DNA of 64,000 nt from Dehalococcoidia bacterium. Its GTDB lineage: Bacteria; Chloroflexota; Dehalococcoidia; Tepidiformales; Tepidiformaceae. Shown here piece by piece: positions 52,627 through 61,069 of this stretch (the stretch's first letter is position 1; the number at the start of each line of letters is the position of its first letter). The stretch spans positions 95,831-159,830 of the forward strand of contig VXLW01000015.1 in assembly GCA_009841435.1 (NCBI GenBank), given 5' to 3'. Made by a program: the position numbers and the translations under genes. A model generated the notes under the pieces. It was not told the origin of the DNA, did no database searches, and was given only the letters and a program-made list of their open reading frames with translations.

Positions 52627-53907
52627 TCAGTCGGAGTCGAGAGCCGCGACCGCGCCGCTCTCGACCGCGTCCGTGATGGCTTCGTCTGAGAATCCGGCCC
52701 ACGCGAGGATGTCGCGGGTCTCGGAGCGGAATTGGGCAGGGGTGGGCGCCGGCGCGAATCCATCGTCGTCCAGCTTGAGGGCGCTCCCCAGCGTGGTGAA
52801 GGAGCCGGCCTCGGGGTGGTCGCGGTGGATGAAGAGGTCATTGGCGGCGGCCTGCTCGTTGTCGATGAGCTCGGTGGGGAAGCGCACGCGGGAGACGGGG
52901 ATGCCGGCCTCGCGCAGGCGTCCTTCCCAGTGGTCGGTGGTCTCGGAGGCGAAGAGCGCCTCGATCCCGTCTCGCAGCTCGGTATCGAGGGCGTGGCGCT
53001 CCTCCTGGGGGAGCGAGGGGTCGAGGGCAGGGTCGTGGAGCCCCATGACCTCCATGAGCCGGCGGCGCAGACCCACGCTGGGGCAGGCGATGGCGATGGC
53101 CGAGTCCTTCGTGGTGAAGGTGCGGTAGTAGATGCTGACCAGGCGCGCGACCCGGCTGCTGGGCATGTGCGTGGCCTGCTCGGCGTAGGGCATGCCCTCT
53201 GCGCGAGCGCCGGCGAGCCAGTCGAGGTAGGTCGAGTGGGTCTCGCCGTCCTGGTCCTCGACGCGGATGAGGAGGTTGTTCTGGAGGATGAGGGCGGACA
53301 TGAGCAGCGAGGTATCGACGCGGCCGCCGCGGCCGGTGCTGGTGCGGCGGTAGAGGGCGGAGGCGACGCCGTAGGCGAGCAGGGCCGCGCACATGAAGTC
53401 GGAGATGGGCGAGCCCTCGGCGATGGGGCGGCCGTCGCGCATGCCGCCGTTCATGGCCATGAGGCCGCTGTGCGCCTGCACGACCTGGTCCATGCCCGCG
53501 AGGCCCGCATCGGGGCCCTTCTCTCCGAAAGCGGTCACGTTCCCGACGATGATGCGGGGGTAGCGCTCGGAGAGGCTGTCGTAGTCGAGGCCGAACTGGG
53601 CGGCGAGGCCGGGGCGCAGGTTGGTCAGGACCACGTCGGTTTTGGCGAGCAGGGCATCGAGGATGGCGGCAGCCTGCTCGTGGCGGAGGGCGAGGGGGAG
53701 GGAGTGGGTGCCGCGGTTGCGCGCGAGGAAGTGGCGGGTGACGTCGCCCCAGCGGTAACCGGTGTGACGCGAAGCCTCGCCCTCGAGGGGCTCGATCTTG
53801 ATGACGCGGGCGCCACCGTCGGCGAGGAGCTGGGCGCCGTAGGGGACGGCGACGAACTGGCCGAATTCGAGCACCGTAATCCCGGCGAAGGGCTGCTCGT
53901 CGCTCAC
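52627..53907 (-). CDS. CaiB/BaiF-type CoA transferase
   Basis: A 426-residue family III CoA transferase (formyl-CoA or carnitine-CoA type). VLEFGQFVAVPYGAQLLADGGARVIKIEPLEGEASRHTG is the N-terminal signature. The catalytic Asp is expected near AGMDQVVQAHSGLM, and the GVASALYRRTSTGRGGRVDTSLL segment is typical. It moves CoA between organic acids. It is coupled (ATGA) to the downstream-oriented small protein gene at 53.9 kb, and these enzymes are abundant in SAR202-like catabolic genomes. Confidence 0.9.
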   Translation of the reverse strand: MSDEQPFAGITVLEFGQFVAVPYGAQLLADGGARVIKIEPLEGEASRHTGYRWGDVTRHFLARNRGTHSLPLALRHEQAAAILDALLAKTDVVLTNLRPGLAAQFGLDYDSLSERYPRIIVGNVTAFGEKGPDAGLAGMDQVVQAHSGLMAMNGGMRDGRPIAEGSPISDFMCAALLAYGVASALYRRTSTGRGGRVDTSLLMSALILQNNLLIRVEDQDGETHSTYLDWLAGARAEGMPYAEQATHMPSSRVARLVSIYYRTFTTKDSAIAIACPSVGLRRRLMEVMGLHDPALDPSLPQEERHALDTELRDGIEALFASETTDHWEGRLREAGIPVSRVRFPTELIDNEQAAANDLFIHRDHPEAGSFTTLGSALKLDDDGFAPAPTPAQFRSETRDILAWAGFSDEAITDAVESGAVAALDSD

Positions 53908-54158
53908 CCGTCGTCCTGCCGGGGGCGCTTGAAGTAGAGCATCTCGCGAAAGACGAGCTGCGTGCCGACCCAGTTCTCGACGCGCGTGTCGGAGACCATC
54001 TCCCAGCCCGCATCGCCGAGGTCGCGGAGCGCTTCAGCGAGGTCGTTCGTGCCGTACTCGCGGTCGTCCTCGGGCTGGTGGCTGAAGTTGGCGACGATGG
54101 GCTGCTCCATGCCGCTGACGACGACGCGGGCGTACTCCCAGCGGATACGTTCGCTCAC
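53904..54158 (-). CDS. Small DUF4177-like protein
   Basis: An 84-residue protein of the pattern WEYARVVVSG, then LRDLGDAGWEMVSDT, then LYFKRP, which resembles DUF4177 (a small domain of unknown function). ATGA overlaps on both sides link it to the PHP gene upstream and the CoA transferase downstream in one operon. Assignment to the family is by visual pattern only. Confidence 0.7.
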   Translation of the reverse strand: MSERIRWEYARVVVSGMEQPIVANFSHQPEDDREYGTNDLAEALRDLGDAGWEMVSDTRVENWVGTQLVFREMLYFKRPRQDDG

Positions 54159-54868
54159 GCCGGAACCCCCTCGGGCGGCGGCGCATCCCAGAAGTTCTCG
54201 AGCTCGCCCTGGGGAAGGCCGCTGACGGGCTTGTAGGCGCCGCGGTGGAGGAGGCGGAGGAAGTGCTCGGGGCTCTCAACTGTCTCGTCAAGCTGGATGC
54301 TGAAGTAGCCGATTCCCTGGTTCGAGTGCGCGTCGGAGCCCCCGGTACCCGGTTTCCCGAGGACCTTGGCGACCTGCAGGGCGAAGTAGTTCTCGCGCGG
54401 TGTGTTGCAGCCGTTGAGCACCTCGACGGCATCGACCATCTGGAACACGGGCAGCTTCGCCGCCTCCTCGGGAGTCAGCGTGAAGGCGGGCTTCCCCTGG
54501 CGCTTGAAGTGGACGGGGTCGAAGAAGTGGCGGAAGGGATGGGCGACGATGAGGTAGGCGCCCTGCTCGTCGGCGACCTCGCGGAGGCGCTCGAGGCGGC
54601 GGATGCCGCCCTCGTAGCCGCGCAGGCCGACGGCGATGACGTGGCCATGGTCGGTCGAGACCTCCATGCCATTGGAGATGAAGATCTCGGGGTGGGCCTT
54701 GCGGAAGGGGCCGAGGTCCCACGACTCCCACATGCGGTCGTGCTCGGTGATGTTCACGCCGGTGAGGCCGATGCGGTTGGCCTCGGCGATGAGGTCCTCC
54801 GGGTCGAGCATGGAGTCGGATGCGCCACGGGTCGTGTGCAGGTGCATATCGACGATGGTGCCGGCCAC
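54155..54868 (-). CDS. PHP domain phosphoesterase
   Basis: A 237-residue PHP-fold metallo-phosphoesterase. The metal ligands are visible: MHLHTTRGASDS (HxH), ITEHD, GMEVSTDHGH, AHPFRH and the terminal GSDAHS. The GTG at 54868 has GGAGG 5 nt upstream and is preferred; the ATG at 54847 is an alternative that starts at MHLHTT. Such proteins hydrolyse phosphate or nucleotide substrates, and the substrate is unknown. First gene of the operon with the DUF4177-like and CoA transferase genes. Confidence 0.88.
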   Translation of the reverse strand: MAGTIVDMHLHTTRGASDSMLDPEDLIAEANRIGLTGVNITEHDRMWESWDLGPFRKAHPEIFISNGMEVSTDHGHVIAVGLRGYEGGIRRLERLREVADEQGAYLIVAHPFRHFFDPVHFKRQGKPAFTLTPEEAAKLPVFQMVDAVEVLNGCNTPRENYFALQVAKVLGKPGTGGSDAHSNQGIGYFSIQLDETVESPEHFLRLLHRGAYKPVSGLPQGELENFWDAPPPEGVPA

Positions 54869-54911
54869 GTACGCCTCCGCGCTCGTGAACAGCGGCACAA
54901 GCGCGCCAGCT

Positions 54912-54917
54912 ATCTTA
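54912..54917 (-). promoter_or_regulatory. -10 box of the PHP operon
   Basis: TAAGAT on the minus strand, 43 nt before the GTG at 54868. It overlaps the last bases of the upstream membrane protein gene. Confidence 0.45.
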
Positions 54918-55328
54918 TCGGCCCGCCAGGTGAGGCAGAAGCCAGCCGAACAGACCGACGCAGGGAAGGCCCAGCCCGACCCACATCCACCAGAGGCGCG
55001 TCCAGAGGATGCTGAGGAGCATGACGGGCGCGACCGAGAAGACAACGGCGATGACCGTGAAGACGGCGCTCGGGCTGGCGAGGCCGTCCGGCTGGGCGCC
55101 GAGATCGGCGACCTCGTAGATGATCGCGGCGACGAGCCCCACGAAGACCCAGCTCAGCACCGAGGCCGTGAGGATGGGGACGAGGAGAAGCGGTCCAGCG
55201 ACATCACGGTCGACCCAGCGCTGGAGAGCCTCGGTGTCGCGCGCGCGGAACACGAGGTAGGTGACGGCCACGCTCGTCAGCATGGCCATCACGTAGCCCG
55301 CCATCGCGCCCGCGATCAGCGCCGCCAT
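54915..55328 (-). CDS. Hypothetical four-helix membrane protein
   Basis: A 137-residue protein with four hydrophobic segments (LIAGAMAGYVMAMLTSVAVTYL, LLLVPILTASVLSWVFVGL, VFTVIAVVFSVAPVMLLSIL, WMWVGLGLPCVGLFGWL). There is a cytoplasmic-looking charged loop, FRARDTEALQRWVDRD. The start overlaps the ispE end by 14 nt. No family recognised. It follows ispE on the same strand. Confidence 0.65.
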   Translation of the reverse strand: MAALIAGAMAGYVMAMLTSVAVTYLVFRARDTEALQRWVDRDVAGPLLLVPILTASVLSWVFVGLVAAIIYEVADLGAQPDGLASPSAVFTVIAVVFSVAPVMLLSILWTRLWWMWVGLGLPCVGLFGWLLPHLAGR

Positions 55329-56191
55329 AGCGAGCCGGCCGTGGCCGTGGGGATGGTCGTGCAGTCGAGCCCGGTGGCGGCGGCGCGCACACGGTCGGTC
55401 TCGTCGAGGGGCCCAATCCAGAACAGCGTCGGCCCAGCGCCAGCGAGGCGGATGACCTCTCCCGTTCGCGCCTCGAGCTGCTCCCAGATGCCGGCCAGGC
55501 CGGGGAAGCAGTCGAAGGCGACCCGTTCGAAGCTGTTGTAGAGGTCGGCGCCGGTGACCTGAACGGGCAGGCGCCTGGCCAGAGCCGGGCCGACGGTCGG
55601 TTCGTCGACTTGGCCGTCGCGGTCGAGGGCGCGGAAGAGGGTTGCGGTCTTGTTGGGGAGGGTAGCGGGCGGGATGAAGAGCACGACACCGTGCCCGGGG
55701 AGGTCGGGAAGCGGGGTGACACGCTCGCCGCGACCCTCGACGAGCGCCGTGCCGCCGGCCAGCAAGAACGGCTCGTCGCTGCCCACCTCGGCGGCGGCGT
55801 TCGCGAGCGCGTTCTCGCTGACGTCGGGCCAGTGGCGGGCGAGCAGGCGGAGGACCGTGGCGGCATCGGAAGCGCCGCCACCAAGGCCACCCGCGGCCGG
55901 AATACGCTTCACAATGCGGATGCGGAACGGCTGCGGCTCGCGCCCGAGCGCGCCGGCGAGGGCATCGATTGCACGCCAGGCGAGGTTCTCGGGACCGGCG
56001 GGGGAGCCGCCGGCGAACGGCCCCGTGTTCTCGATCGAGGTCGCCACAGCCGGCTCCAGCATGACCTCGTCGGCGAGGGCGAGGGTCTGGAGGATGCTGG
56101 TTAGCTCGTGGTAACCGTCGGCGCGGGTGCCGCCTACTTCGAGGGTGAGGTTGATCTTGGCGGGGGCAAGCCCGGCAAGCGTGTCAGGCAT
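55316..56191 (-). CDS. ispE: 4-diphosphocytidyl-2-C-methyl-D-erythritol kinase
   Basis: A 291-residue GHMP kinase of the MEP isoprenoid pathway. APAKINLTLEVGGTRADGYHEL is the N-terminal signature; PAAGGLGGGASDAATVL is the ATP-binding loop; AGAGPTLFWIG is the third GHMP motif. The ATG at 56191 overlaps the rsmA end by 8 nt; longer starts lie inside rsmA. It supplies isopentenyl diphosphate, upstream of the uppS product. Confidence 0.95.
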   Translation of the reverse strand: MPDTLAGLAPAKINLTLEVGGTRADGYHELTSILQTLALADEVMLEPAVATSIENTGPFAGGSPAGPENLAWRAIDALAGALGREPQPFRIRIVKRIPAAGGLGGGASDAATVLRLLARHWPDVSENALANAAAEVGSDEPFLLAGGTALVEGRGERVTPLPDLPGHGVVLFIPPATLPNKTATLFRALDRDGQVDEPTVGPALARRLPVQVTGADLYNSFERVAFDCFPGLAGIWEQLEARTGEVIRLAGAGPTLFWIGPLDETDRVRAAATGLDCTTIPTATAGSLWRR

Positions 56192-57005
56192 GGGAGGCAG
56201 AGGCCTCGAAGGCATCGAGGAGCGCGAGCCACTCCGCGATGGCGAGCGTCTCGGGGCGGCGGTGGGAGTCGATGCCGGCCGCGTCGAGGGCGGGGCGAAC
56301 GGCGTCGGGGACGTGGCCGGGGGCGCGGGAAAGGGCGTTGTGGATCTGCTTACGGGGGTTGCGGAAGGCTCCCGAGACGAGGGCGAAGAAGGCCTCGTCT
56401 CGCTCAGAGGGAACCAGGGGCGCCTCCCGCAGTGTGAGGCGAACAACGGATGAGTGGACGGCGGGAGGTGGGTCGAAGGCGCTAGGAGGAACATCGAAGA
56501 GCGGTTCGGGTACGGCGTGGTTCTGGACGGAGATGCCGAGCAGCGAGAGCTTGCCGGGGCTGGCGGTGATCTCGCGGGCGACCTCACGCTGCACCATCAC
56601 CACAAGCTCCGTCGGGCGAAGAGAGCCCTCAAGCAGGTGGCGGATGATGGGGTTGGCGGCGAAATAGGGGAGGTTCCCGACGACGCCGAAGGGGCGTCCA
56701 GCGGGAATGACCTCGGCGAGATCGAGGATGCGGGCGTCGCCTTTGACCAGCGTCAGGCGTTGACGGTCGGCGAAGCGCTGGCGGAGGTGTTCGAGGAGGC
56801 GGGGCTCGATCTCGAGCGCGACGACCTCATGGCCGGCATCCAGCAGCGTTCCGGTGAGCTGGCCCGTGCCGGCGCCGATCTCGAAGAGGACACCGCCCTC
56901 GGGCACCCGCACAGCAGCCGCGATGTCAGCCAGCACGCCGGTATCGACGAGGAAGTGCTGCCCGAGCGCCTTGCGGGCGCGCGGTCCCCGTGATCTTGCG
57001 CTCAT
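56184..57005 (-). CDS. rsmA: 16S rRNA dimethyladenosine transferase
   Basis: A 273-residue KsgA enzyme dimethylating A1518/A1519 of 16S rRNA. AdoMet motif I LFEIGAGTGQLTGTLL, the catalytic motif IV NLPYFAANPI, and the N-terminal KALGQHFLVDTGVL are intact. It lies between ispE and the 3D-domain protein, the same neighbourhood as in Bacillus. Confidence 0.95.
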   Translation of the reverse strand: MSARSRGPRARKALGQHFLVDTGVLADIAAAVRVPEGGVLFEIGAGTGQLTGTLLDAGHEVVALEIEPRLLEHLRQRFADRQRLTLVKGDARILDLAEVIPAGRPFGVVGNLPYFAANPIIRHLLEGSLRPTELVVMVQREVAREITASPGKLSLLGISVQNHAVPEPLFDVPPSAFDPPPAVHSSVVRLTLREAPLVPSERDEAFFALVSGAFRNPRKQIHNALSRAPGHVPDAVRPALDAAGIDSHRRPETLAIAEWLALLDAFEASASHA

Positions 57006-57033
57006 GACGCGATGGTAGGCCCGGCCACGAGGG

Positions 57034-58542
57034 TCAGTCGAGGAGGTAGATGTGGACGTAGCCGGTGTGCCAGGGTTCTGGGGCGTGGTCCATGGGGAAG
57101 CCGAGGTCGATGTCGTAGCCGTTGATCAGGCCGCCGGTATCGGCTGCGAGGCACTCGCCATAGCCGGGAACGTAGAACCTGGTACCGAGGGGAATGTAGT
57201 CCGGGTCGACAGCGCAGATGCCGTATTCGAGGGGTACGCCGGTGAAGGTGATGCCGTAGGCGGGATGGCCGGGGGGCGCCCAACCGTGCGTGGCGTTGTA
57301 CCACGTGGCCCAAACCCGCAGCTTCTGGGTGTAGGGCCCGTCGTAGTCGTCGACGACGACGGGGGAGACACCGTCATCGGCCACGGGGCCGCGGAGGCGC
57401 TCGCCGGAGATCGGCTCCGAGAGGACGAAGGCGGAGTGAGGCTCACGGGAGATCTCGGCGCCGTTCTCGTAGGTCACTTCTTCCCAAACTCGTACTTCCC
57501 CGGGCGTTCCCTCGATGACACGCACCTCGCCAGGCGCGAGCGTGTGGTCGTCGCGCCAGTAGATGGTTGGCGGGGTTTGCTCGATGTACTCCTCGATGAC
57601 CTTCTCAATGAAGAGGACGACGATCTCCATATCAGCGATCACAGCCGCATCGAGTGGATGAGAGATACGGTCGTGCTCTCCGAGCTCGACGTCGAGTTGG
57701 GCAAGGACCTCCTCGACGCGGTCAGCGGCGATCCGCAACCTGTCGACCTGACCGCCGATGTTGACCGTTATCAGGACCCTCGCAGGGAGGGCGGCCACGG
57801 CCCGGAAGAGCGCTTCCATGTCGGGGGGTGACGAGCTCTCGATGGGCCTCCAGGCGTTCGGATCGACGAGCACACTAAGGATTCGGCGAGCGGGAACCGC
57901 CTCCAACGCGGGGGCTACCTCGGCTCCCGGTGGAGGCGACGCCGCCGCGATCGAGTCCGTGACGGGCGCCTCGGGGAGGGCGCGGACGACCTCGATGCGG
58001 AGGGCCTGCCCATCGGAGGCAGCGGAAACCGATCCCGGGCCGAGGCCGTCGAGCTCGTCGCCGGGGGCGGTACGAGAGCCTTCGACGTAGATCCGGTCAC
58101 CGTCACCGATTTCCACGTTGGCGAGGGCGAGAGCGCCGGCGACGGTGCGGGCCCGCGTACGCACCTCGATGCGGGCGCCGTCGGCGTGAACCACCACGGG
58201 CACGGCCCGCTGGACCGCGAGGGCGGCGTGGTCGCCGGTGCGAGCGACGAGAACACGGTCGCCGGGAGCGAGGTCGAGCGCGGCGGCAGCGAGTGCTTCC
58301 TGCTCGTCGCCGAAGGTGGAGCGCACCTGCACCGTCGTGTCGCCCGTCACCAGGGTGACGTTCTGGATGGGGAAGAGCTGGAAGGCGAGCACGACAAGGA
58401 GCGCGACCACGAGCATGGCCGCCGCGTGCCGGCGACCCCGGGTGGAGCGCGAGTACTCGATGGGATCGAAACCGCCGAAGGGCCGCCCGATCATCGGCGG
58501 GGGATCGATGGTGGGGCGGGGGCGAAGCAGGCTACGGTCCAA
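57034..58542 (-). CDS. G5/3D-domain cell-wall protein (YabE-like)
   Basis: A 502-residue secreted or anchored cell-wall protein. After a short N terminus there is a helix (HAAAMLVVALLVVLAFQLFP). Ubiquitin-like and G5-type beta domains follow (VTLVTGDTTVQVRSTFGDE, GEVRVIEGTPGEVRVWEEVT). The C-terminal 3D domain holds the three conserved Asp in YGICAVDPDYIPLGTRFYVP, ADTGGLINGYDIDLGF. The family acts on peptidoglycan (resuscitation or stationary-phase hydrolases). I chose the TTG at 58542 with GGAGGGG upstream, since earlier starts fall inside the SRP RNA. Confidence 0.85.
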   Translation of the reverse strand: MDRSLLRPRPTIDPPPMIGRPFGGFDPIEYSRSTRGRRHAAAMLVVALLVVLAFQLFPIQNVTLVTGDTTVQVRSTFGDEQEALAAAALDLAPGDRVLVARTGDHAALAVQRAVPVVVHADGARIEVRTRARTVAGALALANVEIGDGDRIYVEGSRTAPGDELDGLGPGSVSAASDGQALRIEVVRALPEAPVTDSIAAASPPPGAEVAPALEAVPARRILSVLVDPNAWRPIESSSPPDMEALFRAVAALPARVLITVNIGGQVDRLRIAADRVEEVLAQLDVELGEHDRISHPLDAAVIADMEIVVLFIEKVIEEYIEQTPPTIYWRDDHTLAPGEVRVIEGTPGEVRVWEEVTYENGAEISREPHSAFVLSEPISGERLRGPVADDGVSPVVVDDYDGPYTQKLRVWATWYNATHGWAPPGHPAYGITFTGVPLEYGICAVDPDYIPLGTRFYVPGYGECLAADTGGLINGYDIDLGFPMDHAPEPWHTGYVHIYLLD

Positions 58543-58561
58543 GGGCACCCCCTCCCCTGTA

Positions 58562-58581
58562 GCCGCCCACCCGCGGGCGGC
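58562..58581 (-). terminator. Hairpin after the SRP RNA
   Basis: GCCGCCC (58575-58581 on the minus strand) pairs with GGGCGGC (58562-58568) about 18 nt past the SRP RNA end. No T run follows, so termination may be partial and read into the 3D-domain gene. Confidence 0.45.
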
Positions 58582-58598
58582 TCGTGAAGTCCGGCAAC

Positions 58599-58868
58599 GA
58601 CCGTGCACCCGTCGTCGAAGTGAATGCCAGGCTTGCACCGCGCGAGCCAGCTCGGACCCGGCGATTCTGCGGCGCCCGGAGCGTTCTACTTATGGCTGCT
58701 TCCTTCCGGACCTGACCAGGTTCGTAGTGCTCCGCCGCGCAGGACCAGATCGTCAACGCCGCTTTGCGAAGGCAGTCCCCGGAGAGACGACCCCTCGGAC
58801 GGGAATTCAGCCCCGCTGGAGCGGTTTGCGGGTAACAGGGCACCGCTAGCTCCCCGCCTAGCACGGCC
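58599..58868 (-). ncRNA. ffs: Signal recognition particle RNA, large (Alu-containing) type
   Basis: About 270 nt. The conserved 5' Alu-type region (GCTAGGCGGGGAGCTAGCGG, then GTGCCCTGTTACCCGC) is present. The S-domain core reads TGGTCAGGTCCGGAAGGAAG and CAGC. The ends GGCCGTGC and GCACGGTC can pair. It resembles the Bacillus subtilis 271-nt scRNA rather than the short 4.5S RNA. End points are inferred from the pairing of the termini. No protein is claimed for the small frames that cross this locus. Confidence 0.9.
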
Positions 58869-58876
58869 GGGCGCGT

Positions 58877-58905
58877 ACCGTACGTAACAACATCCTACGC
58901 GTCAA
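58877..58905 (-). promoter_or_regulatory. Promoter of the SRP RNA
   Basis: On the minus strand, TTGACG (58900-58905) and TACGGT (58877-58882) are 17 nt apart, 8 nt before the inferred RNA 5' end. Confidence 0.75.
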
Positions 58906-58917
58906 CGGACGCTTAAT

Positions 58918-59463
58918 TCAGGCGGTTCCGTCTGAGTTTTCCAGCGGGCGAATGACGACCAGCTCGGCGCCCTCTTCGACCTGCGCGTCGACGACCGCCC
59001 CGACGCGCTCGACCACCCCGGCGGCCGGCGCGCGCAGCTCGTTGTTCATCTTCATCGACTCGATGACGACGAGGACATCTCCCGCCTCGACCTCCGCTCC
59101 CGGCTCGGTGCGCACCTCGAGCACGTTTCCCGTCATGGGCGCGTTAATGCGGACGATGCCGTCGCTGGCAGCGGCGGCCGCGGCTGCCATGCTGGCAGCG
59201 CGCCGGCCGCGTCCGATCTGGATGTGGTAGGTGCGCCGTCCGATGGTGACATCGACGGCGCTGCCCCGGCGCTCGATGTAGAGCTCAACAGGGTGGTTAT
59301 CGAGCATGACGACGTGCAGGCCGGCGCGCACGTGCTGCATCTCGGCGAACTGCCACTCGCCATCGGCGTGCAGGCGCACTCGCGCCGCGCCGCCGCCGTT
59401 CAAGCGTTCCAGTTCTGCCTCGATCGGCTGGTCGTCAACCTGGATCAGATACTTTTCGGCCAT
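58918..59463 (-). CDS. accB: Biotin carboxyl carrier protein
   Basis: A 181-residue biotin-carrier protein. The biotinylated lysine is in IESMKMNNELRAP within a C-terminal lipoyl/biotin domain (from about residue 105, INAPMTGNVLEVRTEPGAEV). An Ala-rich linker (ASMAAAAAAASD) precedes it. The N-terminal half (YLIQVDDQPIEAELERLNGG) is of the type found with acyl-CoA carboxylases. Its start overlaps accC by 19 nt. It is a substrate of the BirA encoded at 28.5 kb. Confidence 0.9.
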   Translation of the reverse strand: MAEKYLIQVDDQPIEAELERLNGGGAARVRLHADGEWQFAEMQHVRAGLHVVMLDNHPVELYIERRGSAVDVTIGRRTYHIQIGRGRRAASMAAAAAAASDGIVRINAPMTGNVLEVRTEPGAEVEAGDVLVVIESMKMNNELRAPAAGVVERVGAVVDAQVEEGAELVVIRPLENSDGTA

Positions 59464-60950
59464 CGTCCCATCGCTTGCTGTCTCCAGGCGGAGGGCGCCT
59501 GGCGCTGGTTGCGCCCGTCAGGGGCGGCAACCAGGGAGCGTCCCTCGCCGGAGAGGGTGAGGAGGGCGGCAATGGCGGCCGCCTCACGCAGTGGCTCCTC
59601 GGAGTGGCGACCCGCCACCTGGTGGCGGTCGAGGAAGTCGGTGTCGAGCCGACCCTCGACAAAGGCCGGCAGGTCAAGGATCTCGAGGAGGTAGGGGATG
59701 TTGGTTGCGACGCCGACGACACGGGACTCCTGGAGGGCGCGGATCATGCGGGTGCGAGCATCCTCGCGGTCGGTTCCCCAGGCGGTCACCTTGGCAAGAA
59801 GGGAGTCGTAGTACGGTGTCACTTCGAACCCGTCGTGCAGGCAGCTCTCGACGCGGATGCCGGGGCCAGCAGGCTCACGGGAGAAGACGATGCGGCCAAC
59901 CGACGGGAGGAAGCCGTTCTGGGGGTCCTCAGCCACGATGCGGCACTCGATCGCCCAGCCGCGCATGATGAGGTCGCTCTCGTCGTAGGGGAGCTCAAAG
60001 CCGCTGGCGACGATGATCTGGTCCTTCACGATATCGACGCCGGTCGTCATCTCGGTCACCGGGTGCTCAACCTGGAGGCGGGCATTCACCTCGAGGAAGT
60101 AGTACTGCTCGTCCTCGGTCAGAAGGAACTCGACCGTACCGGCGCTGCGGTAGCCCGCGGCGCGGGCGACGCGCACGGCCGCGCGATTGAGGGCACGGCG
60201 CAGCTCGGGGCCTACGACGACGGACGGGGTCTCCTCGATGATTTTCTGGTGGCGGCGCTGGATGGAGCACTCGCGCTCGCCCAGGGGAATCACGTTCCCG
60301 AAGGTGTCGGCGATGATCTGGACCTCGATGTGGCGCACGCCCTGCATCTGCTTTTCGAGATAGAGCGTGCCGTCGCTGAAGGCGGCCTCGGCCTCGCGGC
60401 TGGCCAGGGCGAGGGCGCGAGGCAAGTCTTCCTCCCGTTCCACGAAGCGGATGCCGCGCCCGCCGCCGCCCGCCGCCGCCTTGATGGCGATCGGGTAGCC
60501 GATCTCGCGCGCGAGCTCGGGGGCGTCGTCGTGCGACTCGAGCGGATCGGTTCCGGGCACCAGCGGCACGCCGACGCTGGCGGCCAGGGAGCGCGCCGCA
60601 TTCTTGTCGCCAAGCAGCCGCATGGCTGCGGCGGAGGGTCCGATGAAGGTGAGGCCCGCCTCCTCGCAGGCCTCTGCGAAGTCGGCGTTCTCGGCGAGGA
60701 AGCCATAGCCAGGGTGGATGGCGTCGGCGCCGCAGGCGACGGCAATGTCGATGATGCGTTCACCGTTGAGGTAGCTGTCGGCAGCTTCAGGGCGACCGAC
60801 GAGGTAGGCCTCGTCCGCATAGCGAACGTGACGGGAGAGACGGTCGACCTCGGAGTAGATTGCAACCGAGGCGATCCCGAGATCGTGCAGTCCACGCACG
60901 ATCCGCAACGCGATCTCTCCGCGGTTGGCGATCAAAACCTTTTGGAGCAT
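59445..60950 (-). CDS. accC: Biotin carboxylase subunit
   Basis: A 501-residue biotin carboxylase using ATP and bicarbonate. ANRGEIALRIVRGLHDLGI, the glycine-rich loop AAAGGGGRGIRFV, EKQMQGVRHIEVQII, and EVNARLQVEHPVTEM are characteristic. The ATG at 60950 is preferred; a TTG at 60968 is the alternative. A C-terminal extension of about 60 residues (DLPAFVEGRLDTDFLDRHQ) is typical of acyl-CoA carboxylase alpha chains, so the holoenzyme may be a propionyl/acyl-CoA carboxylase. The carboxyltransferase gene is not in the window. Confidence 0.94.
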   Translation of the reverse strand: MLQKVLIANRGEIALRIVRGLHDLGIASVAIYSEVDRLSRHVRYADEAYLVGRPEAADSYLNGERIIDIAVACGADAIHPGYGFLAENADFAEACEEAGLTFIGPSAAAMRLLGDKNAARSLAASVGVPLVPGTDPLESHDDAPELAREIGYPIAIKAAAGGGGRGIRFVEREEDLPRALALASREAEAAFSDGTLYLEKQMQGVRHIEVQIIADTFGNVIPLGERECSIQRRHQKIIEETPSVVVGPELRRALNRAAVRVARAAGYRSAGTVEFLLTEDEQYYFLEVNARLQVEHPVTEMTTGVDIVKDQIIVASGFELPYDESDLIMRGWAIECRIVAEDPQNGFLPSVGRIVFSREPAGPGIRVESCLHDGFEVTPYYDSLLAKVTAWGTDREDARTRMIRALQESRVVGVATNIPYLLEILDLPAFVEGRLDTDFLDRHQVAGRHSEEPLREAAAIAALLTLSGEGRSLVAAPDGRNQRQAPSAWRQQAMGRWPKSI

Positions 60951-61057
60951 CCAACCCTCTCTGCGCAATACGCCGGGTCAATCAGCTTAGCGGGTTGAGA
61001 TGAGCGCCGAAACACGCAGTCCTTTCCCTGTTTGTGGTCCCGCCGTGGGCGAGGACG

Positions 61058-61063
61058 TACGCT
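61058..61063 (+). promoter_or_regulatory. -10 box of mutS2, leaderless type
   Basis: TACGCT ends 6 nt before the ATG at 61070; no Shine-Dalgarno is visible. Confidence 0.45.
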
Positions 61064-61069
61064 GAGGCC

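Noticed and set aside
58532..58887. Small frames on both strands at the SRP RNA locus
   Set aside because: The locus is explained by the SRP RNA and its promoter; the frames have no support of their own.
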